DNA of 64,000 nucleotides, from contig ML680047.1 of the NCBI GenBank assembly GCA_007922225.1, forward strand, positions 25,686 to 89,685, in the 5' to 3' direction. The first letter of the stretch is position 1. Every line of letters starts with the position of its first letter. The notes beneath the pieces are model-generated. The model made no database searches. It saw only the letters and a list, made by a program, of their open reading frames with translations, and was not told the origin of the DNA. This document shows positions 50,901-62,900 of this stretch, in pieces. The DNA comes from Emydura subglobosa (Eukaryota > Chordata > Testudines > Chelidae). A program made the position numbers and the translations under genes.

Positions 50901-53900
50901 TCTAATCGTCTATAATTCTATGATTACTAGGAAGAGACGGGATTCACCTAACCAAGAGAGGGAAGAGTATCTTTGCGGACAGGCTGGCTAAGCTAGTGAG
51001 GAGGGCTTTAAACTAGCTTCAAGGGGGGACGGAGACCTAAGCCCGAAGGTAAGTGGGGAAGTGGGACACCACAAGGAAGCAAAAGGAGGAGGGTGCAGCA
51101 GGGGAGGCCTCCTGATTCATACTGAGAAAGTAGGACAATTGGCTAGTTATCTCAAGTGCCTATACACAAGTGCAAGAAGCCTGGGAAACAAGCAAGAGGA
51201 ACTGGAAGTCCTGGCACAGTCAAGAAACTACGACATGATTGGAATAACTGAGACTTGGTGGAGTAACTCACAGAACTGGAGCACTGTCATGGATGGGTAT
51301 AAACTGTTCAGGAAGGACAGGCAGGGGCGAAAGGGTGGAGGAGTTGCACTGTATGTAAGAGAGCTCTATGATTGCTCTAAACTCCAGTATGAAACTGGAG
51401 ATAAGCCAGATGAGAGTCTCTGGGTTAAGGTTAGAAGCAAGAACAATAAGGGTGATGTCGTGGTGGATATCTGTAACAGACCACCAGACCAGGAGGACGT
51501 GGTAAATGAGGTTTTCTTCAGTCAACTAGGGAAAGTTTCCAGTTTACAGGACCTGATTCTCATGGGGGACTTTAATCATCCTGACATCTGCTGGAAGAGC
51601 AATACAGCAGAGCACAAATAATCCAGGAAGTTTTTGGATAGTGTTGCAGACAACTTCCTGGGGCAAGTGCTGGAGCAACCAACTAGGGGCTGTACTTCTC
51701 TTGACCTGCTGCTTACCAACAGGGAATATTTGGTAGGGGAAGTAGAAATAGGTGGCAACCAAGGCAGCAGTGACCATGAGATGGTTGAGTTCGGGATCCT
51801 GACAAAAGGAAGAAAGGAGAACAGCAGGATACAGACAATGGACTTCAGAAAAGCAGACTTTGACTCTCTCTCCTGATGGGCAGGATCCCCTGGGAGGCTA
51901 ATATGAGGGGGAAAGGAATCCAAGAGAGCTGGCTATATTTTAAAGAAACCTTATTGAGGGCACAGGAACAAACCATCCCAATGTGCAGAAAGAATAGCAA
52001 ATATGGTAGGCGTCCAGCTTGGCTTAACAAAAAAGTCTTTGGTGAACTTAAACACAAAAAAGAAGCTTACAAGAAGTGGAAGCTTGGTCAGATGACTAGG
52101 GAGGAGTATAAAAACGCTGCTCGAACATGCAGGAATGAAATCAGGAAGGCCAAAGCACAATTGGAGTTGCAGCTAGCAAGGGACGTGAAGCGGAATAAGA
52201 AGGGTTTCTACAGGTATGTTACCAACAAGAGGAAGATTAGGGAAAGTGTGGGCCCCTTACAGAATGGGGGAGGCAACCTAGTGACAGAGGATGTGGAGAA
52301 AGCTGAGGTACTCAATGCCTTTTTTGCCCGTCTTCACAGACAAGGTCAGCTCCCAGACTACTGCACTGGGCGGCACAGAATGGGAAGAAGGTGAACATCC
52401 CGCAGTGCTGAAGGAACAGGTCCAAGACTATTTAGAAAGATTGGACATACACAAGTCTATGGGGCCAGATGCAATGCACCGGAGGGTGCTGAGGGAGTTG
52501 GCTGATATGATTTCAGAGCCATTGGCTATTATCTTTGAAAGCTCGTGGCAACAGGGGGAGGTCCCTGAGGACTGGAAAAAAGCAAATATAGTGCCCATCT
52601 TCAAGAAAGGGAGGAAAGAGGATCCAGGGAACTACAGACCGGTCAGCCTCACTTCAATCCCTGGAAAAATCATGGAGCAGGTCCTCAAGGAATCCATTTT
52701 AAGGCACTTGGAAGAGAGGAAGGTGATCAGGAACAGTCAACACAGATTCACCAAGGGAAAGTCATACCTGACCAACCTGATTGCTTTCTATGAAGAGGTG
52801 ACTGGCTCTGTGGATGTGGGGAAAGCGGTGGACGTGATATACCTTGACTTTAGCAAAGCTTTTGATACGGTCTCTCACAGTATTCTTATCAGCAAGTTAA
52901 AGTAGTATGGGTTGGATGAATGGACTATAAAATGGATAGAGAACTGGCTAGAGCATAGGGCTCAACGAGTAGTGATCAATGGCTCCATGTCTTGATGGCA
53001 GCCGGTCACAAGCGGAGTGCCCCAGGAGTCGGCGCTGGGGCCGGTTTTGTTCAACATCTTCATTAATGATCTAGAGGATGGGGTAGATTGCACCCTCAGC
53101 AAGTTTGCAGATGATACTAAGCTAGGGGGAGTGGTAGATACCCTGGAAGGTAGGGATAGGATACAGAAGGACCTAAACAAACTGGAGGATTGGGCCAAAA
53201 GAAATCTGATGAGGTTCAACAACGACAAGTGCAGAGTCCTGCACTTAGGATGAAAGAATCCCAGGCACAGCTACAGACTGGGGACTGACGAGCTAGGCAG
53301 CAGTTCTGCAGAAAAGGACCTGAGGGTTAAAGTGGAGAAGAAGCTGGATATGAGTCAGCAGTGTGCCCTGGTTGCCAAGAAGGCTAATAGCATATTGGGC
53401 TGCATTAGTAGGAGTATTGCCAGCAGATCACGGGAAGTGATTATTCCCCTCTATTCGGCATTGGTGAGGCCACATTTGGAGTATTGTGTCCAGTTTTGGG
53501 CCCCCCACTAGAAAAAAGATGTGGAGAAGTTGGAGAGAGTCCAGCGGAGGGCATCAAAAATGATCAGGGGGCTGGAGCACAAGACTTACGAGAGGCTGAG
53601 GGAACTAGGCTTGTTTAGTCTGCAGGAGAGAAGAATGAGGGAAGATTTGATAGCAGCCTTCAACTACCTGAAAGGGGGATCCAGGAGGGATGGAGGTAGG
53701 CTGTTCTCAGTGGTGGCAGATGACAGAACAAGGAGCAACGGTCTCAAATTGCAGTGGGGGAGATCTAGGTTGGACATTAGGAAATAGTTTTTCACTAGGA
53801 GGGTGGTGAAGCACTGGAATGGGTTACCTAGGGAGGTGGTGGAATCTCCATCTTTAGAGGTTTTTAAACTGTGGCTTGACAAAACCCTTGCTGGGATTAT

Positions 53901-56900
53901 TTAGCTGAGGTTAGTCCTGCTTTGAGCAGGGGGTTGGACTAGATGACCTCCTGAGCTCCCTTCCAACTCTATGATTCAGGAATGCGCAACAGCTGGAAAT
54001 ATTCCTAACTTTCTTGAAGATATGATTGCCAAGCAACAGATATACAGCCTGCTTTTAATCCTAATCACTGACTAATATTTGAAACATGGGCATTCCTTAT
54101 TCCATATAGCCAAGTTTTAAAATAAAGTAAATGCCTTAAATCACTAAATTAATACAATACATTTGACAAAACTTGATATGAATTTTCTTTCCAATTCTTA
54201 TTAATTTTTTTAATAAAAATGTAATAACTTGCTTATTTAAATGTTTAACTCTTTGGTTTATCTGTCTATTTTCTAAAATGTATTGCCTTAATAATTTTAC
54301 CTCTTAATGCCTTATCTTGTATAGTTATAAATATGTGTGGTGCCATTTGTTTTTAATTGTAAATTTGTCCTGCATGTATGTGTGTTGTATGTGTCACGTG
54401 ACTACTTTTTTTTCCATTTTGTTTCAACAAAAGTCAATTTTATACTTTTTAAAATATAAGTGGTACCACACTATTGCAATATTATGGTTGGGGTATAACC
54501 ATCATAATATCATTATTTTTTTTTTTTTTGCAAACCTCAGAAAAGCCTCATTTATAAACATATGTACATATGTTTTTGCCTCAACATATAATGCAATTGC
54601 AAATAAAAATAATTTTTTATTAATCACAAATTTTTTATTCACAGGAAAAAATGTAAGGGAAAACCTCAATAATCATGCAGATAATATTAGCAAAATATCA
54701 ATTTCTTGTTTGAGTTTTTATAAATTTGCTTGCACCTTTATTAAATATTGCAATATAGTTATAAGAATATTATAGCAAAAATGGTTAAAAAAAAAACGAA
54801 ACCAAACATAGTATATATAGTTATATAGCAAAATATTGAAGCTAACAAAACAATTTCCACAGGTTTCCACCTTGGTATCCCCAAATACAACTAAGTAGTT
54901 TAAAAGTTTGATACCCTCAAAGTATTTGCACAGACGTGTATCTAAAATTGATTTTGATTTAATTTTTAATTTATTTAATTTTAATTTAACTTTTCTTTTA
55001 TGCTATGTTGAAGGGAAGTAGTGGTTGTTAAAGTTTGTGCCTCAACAGTTAACAAAAGAGGAATTGGTATTACAAGCATATTAACTCTAAAAAAAACTTG
55101 AGGAAAAATTCTGTTACTAACTCTTTTGGTCAAACAGAGTGTTCTGCAGGGGAAAGGATTACACCTTCTCATGGAAGATTGTGAGCATCTATTTTAGTAG
55201 TTAAGCATTATATTTAGTATAGAATATTAGTAATGCACCTCAAGTAAAAATAATCTGTACAACAATTGCAAAAGTATAACTTGTGTTATAAAAGACTTGG
55301 TCCTTAGTACATTGTAAACAAAATATTAAGTTTTGGTTATTGAAAAAAAGAGAAGATAAATGTAAAACAAACATGCAAAAAATTTATTATGTTAACTAAC
55401 CATAAACTGTTTAAGGTTGCATCCCACAGACCAAGACACCAGAAGATATCACATCCTGAAGACGCCAGAAGACATCAGTACACAGTAAAGAAAACCCCAA
55501 GCATTAAGAAAAGAAAAATGAAGTACTTTATAAATAACAGACTGGTCTAGTATCCACTTCAGTATACCATGTATGGACAATTAAATTGGCAATCAGCTAG
55601 AAAACCACTAGCTGGACCAGATTAATAGGTCATTTGATTTGCATTTGGGTACTGTGTAAAAGCAACTGTATTATTACTGTATTCATAGAATCATATAAAC
55701 TTAGGGTTGGACAGGACCTCAGGAGGTCACCTAGTCCAACGCCCTGCTCAAAGCAGGACCAACCCCAATTAAACCATCCCAGCCAGGGCTTTGTCAAGCC
55801 ACACTTAAAAAACCTCTAAGGATGGAGATTCCACCACCTCCCTAGGTAACTCATTCCAGTGCTTCACCACCCTCCTAGTGAAAACGTTTTTCCTAATATC
55901 CAACCTAGACCTCCCCAATGCAACTTGAGACCATTGCTCCTAGTTCTGTCATCTACTACCACTGAAAACAGCCTACCTCCATCCTCGGTGGAACCCCCTT
56001 TTATATAGTTAAAGGCTGCTATCAAATCCCCTCTCATTCTTCTCTTCTGCAGATTAAACAAGCCTAGTTCCCTCAGCCTCGCCTCATAAGTCATGTGCTC
56101 CAGCCCCCTAATCATTTTTGTTGTCCTCTATTGGACTCTTTCCAATTTGTCCACATCCTTTCTGTAGTGGGGGGCCCAAAACTGGACACAGTACTCCAAA
56201 TGAGGCCTCAGAAGAGCTAAATAGAGGGGAACAATCACTTCCCTTCATCTGCTGGCAATGCTCCTACTAATGCAGCCCAATACGCCATTAGCCTTCTTGG
56301 CAATGTTGACTCATACCCAGCTTATTGTCCACTGTAACCCCCAGGTTCTTTTCTGCAGAACTGCTGCCTAGCCCGTCGGTCCCCAGTCTGTAGTCATGTA
56401 TGGGATTCTTCCATCCTAAGTACAGGCCTCTGCACTTGTCCTTGTTGAACCTCATCAGATTTCTTTTGGCCAATCCTCAAATTTGTTTAAGTCACTCGGT
56501 ATCCTATACCTGCCCTCCAGTTTATCTACCACTCCCCCAGCTTAGTGTCATCTGCAAACTTGCTGAGTGCGCAATCCACCCCATCCTGCAGATCAGGGGT
56601 GTCAAAGTTATCTGGCCACAAGGGCCATTTAAGAAAAAAATGTTCATTTGGCAGGTTGCATTGTATTAAAAAAAAAATTAAAGGGGCAGTGGTGAAGTGG
56701 GTAGCGCTCTCACCTCACAGCTCCAGTGTCTGGGATTTAAACCCTGATCCCGGCTCTGTCTGTGTGGAGTTTGCATGATGTTCTCTCCATGTCTATGCAA
56801 GTTTTTCCGAGCACACTGATTTTCCTCCCACCTTCATGCTGGTTAGGTTAATTGACTCCCTTATGTGATTATATATGTGCCTCTGAGTGTGTGTGCGCAC

Positions 56901-59900
56901 GCGCGCCCTACTATGTACTGGTGACCTGTCCAGGCTGTACCATGCCTTTCACCAATAACAGTCAAGATAGGCACCAGTGCCCTGTAACCCTGAATAAGGA
57001 ATAAGTGGGTAAGGAGAGTGAGTGAGTGAGTGAGTGAATAATAAAAATTAGGTCAATATACTAGTTCAAATAATATATTACTCAGCACTACATTATTCAA
57101 ATAAACTTAAAATGAAAAAAAAAATGTCAGTCAATAAGTTCAATGTAAATATTACTTGATGACTATGCATATCTAGAAGCTGTTTTAGAACAAAGAACAT
57201 CATCACAATTGCTCACTCACTACTTTCCATACCCGCTTAATACTCTATTTTATTATTGATAATAAAATGAAAAAAATTAAGTATTTTACTTTCAATTAAA
57301 AGATCTACTAATATACAATACATTTCAGAGTACATAAAGCATTACCACATTTCAACTAAAATTAAGTTTTACTGGGTAAAAATTCAAATTAAATTTACCT
57401 TTTACGACTTCTGCCCAGAAACCTGATACTACTTCTCTCGCACCAATGTTTTTATATCTGGTTCTAAGTCCCTAGAGGTGGCCACTTGCAACACAGCAGC
57501 CAGATGTTCATATGTAATCTTTGATCTGATTTGTTTAGATTCATTGTAGAAAAGAGCTGTTCACAAATTTAAGTACTTCCAAATAAACTCAGGATTTTTC
57601 CAAAAAGATATGCCAATTTGGGGAAGTCTTTGAATGAAACATATTGGTAGAAATCTTGCTGTGGCACTTCACTGAATTGATCCATAAAATGCTGTTTGCA
57701 GTGAAACTCGATTATCTCCATTTAAAGATCTGGCGGAGCCGTTCTTACATCAAAGGTAAAGGGGTATGCAAACAACTGAAACCTGTCTTGATGAGACAAA
57801 GTCTTGAAATCAGCAATCAAATTCTTTGGCAGGTTTGATCATTTTTCACTGTAGCGCTTGTAATCTTCATCTCCAGAAGTATCTTTGTATAGGTCTTGAA
57901 TCGCTCTGCATGCACTGAAGTGAACAAAATTTCCATTTGACCCCCTGTTGCTGCCACAAATTGAGCTTGGCTTTGAAAGCTCTCACCTCTTCATCCATTC
58001 GCGTCACAATCTGCTTGGGCCCTTGGACCCTTCTTGTTTAAAATATTCATTTGCTCCGTGATGTCAAGAAATGCAGGATCCCGTAGCCATTGCGGATTAC
58101 TGAACTCTGCAAAATGTTTCCCCCTTTCTGCCTTAAAGTCCTGTATTATTTGACGCAAATAAAAAAATTTCTTCAGCACTATTCTGCGACTTAGCCATCG
58201 TACATGGGTAAAATACTGCAAATCATCGTACTCCGATTCCAACTCATTTAATAAGGCACGAAACTGTCGGTGTTGCAAACACCAACTACGGATGAAATTC
58301 ACACACTTAACAACAATGTTCATTACATGTTCTAATTCTGCAACGTTTCCACATGATTGCTGATGCAGAATGCAATGTAAGAAAATCGGTGATTCTGCAT
58401 TTATTTCTTTAATTTTTGCCATCAGTCTGTCAGTCAATCCATTGATTTTCCCAGTTATAGATGGTGCCCCCATCTGCTGTAATGCCTGCTAGTTTCTTCC
58501 AAGGTAACTCTGTACTTTTCAAGGCTTCCTCAAGTTTAAAAAAAAAATTTCCTGTCCTGTGGGTGTGTTGTCCATGCTTTACAAACTTAAAAGCTCTTCA
58601 ACAATATTAAAGTAATTTTACCCCCTTACAAAAATTGCAAGATGCGCCATGTCCATAATATCTGTGCTCTCATCTATAGCAACAGAAAATGCACAAAACT
58701 TCTTGGCTTTTTTCCTAAACTGCAGAATTGATGTCAGGAAGACTCAAACCTCTCCACCACTGGGAATTTACAGATTAAAGGATATCTACACCACATCACT
58801 GACTCAATGAGGGACCATCCACTATTATGGATATATCTACTCCCCATTAACCGCATTCTATGTAACCCCCTGCAATAAGTGATGTTCCCAAATTACTGAT
58901 TGCTGTATCCAGGTTAATGCAGATTTTGTATTCCTTGCACTTGTTAAGACTTCTAACCAAACTCTGCTCTCATCAATAATCTGTACACTATACCTGGATT
59001 TCCAGCAACTCTTTGTGTAAACTCTGGGAATTGTTTGTATTTTTAAACATAATCTTTAATAAAATTTATTCATCTGCCATTTCCATAATTAGCTCAACAA
59101 CTATGTTTCAAGACAAACTGACATTAGAAAAATTATTTTTTTCAGGGCATACTACATCGGCTGCTTTAAGCATGCACTCTTTTAACAAATTCACCATATG
59201 AAAATGGTTTGGCAGCACATGCAATCTCTTTGCACATAACATAGCTGGCCCCCACAGCGTTTTCTTTTTTTTACCCCAATTTAAGAAAAACGTTTTCTTG
59301 AGATTCCATAGCTTCTTTCATCGTTGCAACTTTTGTCAGCACGAACTTTACCAGTAAATTCAGAATATTTTGCACTGTGCAGTGTCTCATAGTGTTGTTG
59401 TATTTACATTCTTTCATTACAGTAACCGAAGTACTGCAAATTAGACATACTGCCTTGCCATCATATTCAGTAAAAAAAGTACTCATCTGTCCAGCAATTT
59501 TGGAATTTTCTATGCTTTTCCTGCATCTTTCATTTTGGGGGAATCTCGATATATTTTCAGCAAAAGATATTTAATTTTACAGAAAGTAAAATAAATGCCA
59601 TAAGGCTGCACTTTTATAGATGAGCTTCACCACACTAAAATAAAATTGTGTGTCTTTTTGTCACGCCGTTCTATTAACTCCATCCTACGAGCCATCTGAT
59701 TGGATACGATAGTGAGCTGTGGGCTGTAATTGGCTTTGATGGCACTCATTCATAGCAAATTGCATGAATACAATGAATATACATTACTTGCTAAAAAGAC
59801 CGCTTAGTTTAAAAGAGAATTGCAAGACAGTATGGGATATAAATACAATATTAGAAAAGAGTGCATGGACCACGAAAATTAACCATGCAGGCTGCATGTT

Positions 59901-62900
59901 TAACACCCCTGCTCCAGATCATTAATGAAGATGTTGAACAAAACTGGCCCCAGAGAGTAGTTATCAATGGTTCACAGTCATGCTGAAAGGGCATAACGAG
60001 TGGGGTTCTGCAGGGATCAGTTCTCGGTCTGGTTCTGTTCAATATTTTCATTAATGATTTAAATAATGGCATAGAGAGTACATTTATAAGCTGGGAGGAG
60101 TTGCAAGTGCTTTGGAGGAAAGGATTATAATTCAGAATTATCTGGACAAAGTGGAGAATTGGTCTGAGGTAAATAGGATGCAATTCAATAAGGACAAATT
60201 CAAAGTACTCCACTTAGGAAGGAACAATCAGTTGCACACGTACAAAATGGTAAATGACTGCCTAGGAAAGTACTGCAGAAAGCAATCTGGGGGTCATAGT
60301 GGACCACAAACTAAATATGAGTCAACAGTGTAATGCTGTTGCAAAAAAAGCAAACATGATTCTGGGATATATTAGCAGGAGTGTTGTAAGTAAGACACGA
60401 GTAGTAATTCTTCCTCTCTACTCCATGCTGATTAGGCCTCAACTGGAGTATTGTGTCCAGTTCTGGGCACCACATTTCAGGAAAGATGTAGACAAATTGG
60501 AAAAAGTCCAGAGAAGAGCGACAAAAATAATTAAAGGCCTAGAAAACATGACCTATCAGGCAAGACTGAAAGAACTGGGTTTGTTTAGCCTGGAGAAGAG
60601 AAGACTGAGAGGGGACACGAAAACAGCTTTCAAGCACATAAAAGGTTGTTACAAGGAGAAGGGAGAAAAATTGTTCTTCTTGGCCTCTGATGACGGGACA
60701 AGAAGCAATGGGCTTAAACTGCAGCAAGGGAGGTTTAGGTTGGACATTAGGAAAAACTTCCTAACTGTCAGGATGGTTAATGACTGGAATATATTGCCTG
60801 TGGAACATTCATCATTGGAGATTTTTAATAGCAGGTTAAACAAACACCTGTCAAGGATGGTCTAGATATTACTTAGTCCTGCCATAAGTGCAGGGGACTG
60901 GACTAGATGACCTCTCAAGGTCTCTTCCAGTCCTATGATTCTATGTTAGTGGTCCTGTACAGTCTGCGGCATGCTAGGACCATGCTTTGTCTACAATAAG
61001 CCTGGCCTGGCGTCTTCATGACAAACGGATCTCTGGTTTTATTGGATAATCCAATTGTGGTTTGGTGTCTTGGTTATCTGTGCACAGCTGGGACAACATA
61101 CACACTGCAAGAACACACACGCAGCCAACAACTGACAACAGCTTTAACCTGTAAATAACTCTCATTTCTTTTTCAAAGTGAACAAACCTTTAGATAGTTT
61201 ATTGCAGAATTGGCTACAGGCATTGTCTTTGTGTAAGATCTAGGGTACCAATTGCTCTGGGAAAGTGATTGGTCTCTTGGGACTGGAAGCAACCAGAATA
61301 TTGTGTGATTTTTGCTGTAAGTGACCATTTATCACTAAATCCAGTTTGTCTGGGTGGTAAGATAGACTGGATAGTCTAAGGGGACTGTCTGTGACGCCAA
61401 GGTAAGACTGCTAGAGTGATCCAAGAGTTCACATTTGTTACTGGATTGATGAAATCTATGTAGAACACACCACCAGTTTGGGGTGTCTTCCTTGTTTTTG
61501 ACAGTCTGCCCTGTGTAGGCATGCACAATCATTAGCCACTCCAGACAGCGTGACAAAGGCACCCACCTGGGTGGGAAACCCTGGGTCCAGTCCCCCTGTT
61601 CCAATGACTATTTAATTAATGAAAACAGGAAGTTAAAGCAGAATACAGTCATAATCTTAACTATAGTGTTTTCTACTGTGACAAGGCAAGCAGGGGGTAA
61701 AGGGGTTGAATGATGTAAAACAGCAGATAGCAGGATCTGAGTATGAGGGATAAAGGCTTCAATACCAGAGGAATCAGTGGAGGGGACGAACAGACGAACA
61801 CTGTAATACAGGAGGCAGCAGGGGCTGACTACTGAGGAAAGAGAGGCTAGCTAGGTTTCTAAGGTCCCAAGTCTAAGATGATGGAATTAGTGAAAGAAGT
61901 GGCAAGTACCTGCCAAGTGGCTCTTACCTTCTAAGGTGGAACTTGAGATAACGAAGGATCCCTCTACTGGGAAGGAAAGTGCAGCTCATGCAGGACATCA
62001 GCTGCCAGTGGTGAAGGTTCCCAGAACTGTTGGGCTGTGGGCTGTGGTTAGTTTGTTTGATCAGTTGACAATAGATTTCATCACGAAGGGGCTTTAGGTC
62101 ATGGCAGGTCTGCAGAATGCCTTGGATAATGGGGATGGGATCAGATACCGTCTCAATCTCCTGGAGGGAGTTAAAGATCTTGATGGCTTCATCCTGCAGG
62201 CTGCTGTAGCCCTTCTCTTGCTGCACTGTAGTGGGATCACAAAAACAAGACAGGATTTCAGGATTTCCCAGAGTCCCTGATTGCCAAGCATGCAGGGTAT
62301 CAGTCTGTGGAATGTGTTTGACTCCATGGAACTGGGGAATGGCAGCATGAGAACCAGCATTACCGGTCATCTCCTGAACTCAGTCTTTGATTAACATCTC
62401 AGGAAAGCTCCATGTTTAAATGTAAAAATGCACCATTATCCAATCCTATATTAAAAAATTAAACTTGTCCACATTGCAAATCCTGCATATTTTCAGATAT
62501 ACATAAAAACAAAGTAGTATCCTTAAAGGGACATTTAAGTCTCCCCTGTTGCTGTGAGGGCCCACACAAACAACAGAGGCAAACAATGGATCAGTTATAT
62601 AGAGTGGAACAGGACCTCTACTTGCCCTGGGGCTTAAGATCATCATCCTCTTTAAGCTCAGTCCCTAAAAGAAAAGAAAAATGTTCCAGGTCACAGCTTC
62701 CTGCAGCCTTTCCTAGAGGAAAATAAAAGTCACAAGACAGCCTCCGTTAGGGTCCAAACTGAGGGCAGCTTCTTCCTGCCTAGTCCAAACCAACCAAACC
62801 TGAAGAAAACAATTTGTACTGGGCTTCTAGGTCCTCCTTAATAGAAGCCAGGCAATTCATTTCACAGTTTCTTTCTTTCTCCCTGCCTGCCTGCCTGCCA

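Larger units (their letters stand above)
49880..53975 (+). mobile_element. Nearly complete CR1 LINE with both ORF1 and ORF2, hit by another CR1
   Basis: ORF1 (esterase) occupies 49905-51015 and is interrupted by a 678-bp CR1 at 50244-50921. ORF2 runs from about 51061 to 53790: endonuclease, RT and C-terminal domain. The 3' end is GGACTAGATGACCTCC..ACTCTATGATTC at 53937-53977. It is the longest and least decayed CR1 in the window. Confidence 0.93.
56594..59911 (-). mobile_element. hAT DNA transposon (Charlie/GTF2IRD2-like), 3.3 kb, with transposase remnant
   Basis: Ends CAGGGGTGTCAAAG and TTTAACACCCCTG are terminal inverted repeats. The target duplication is CTGCAGAT (56586-56593) and CTCCAGAT (59912-59919), eight bases with one change, as hAT requires. 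Minus-strand transposase: N-terminal zinc-finger part at 59486-59271 and the hAT core at 58473-57991. A SINE sits near its left end. It is autonomous in design but its frames are broken. Confidence 0.9.
55684..59952 (-). mobile_element. CR1 LINE, minus strand, split by a hAT transposon
   Basis: The 3' end at 55684 (ATTCATAGAATCATATAAACT) is followed by RT C-terminal and RT remnants to 56593. The sequence resumes at 59912 (CTCCAGATCATTAATGAAGA) and stops at 59952, where a plus-strand CR1 begins. Confidence 0.9.

Noticed and set aside
54317..54775. 152-codon frame with apparent membrane segments
   Set aside because: It lies in a strongly AT-rich tract where F, Y, I, N and K codons follow from composition.
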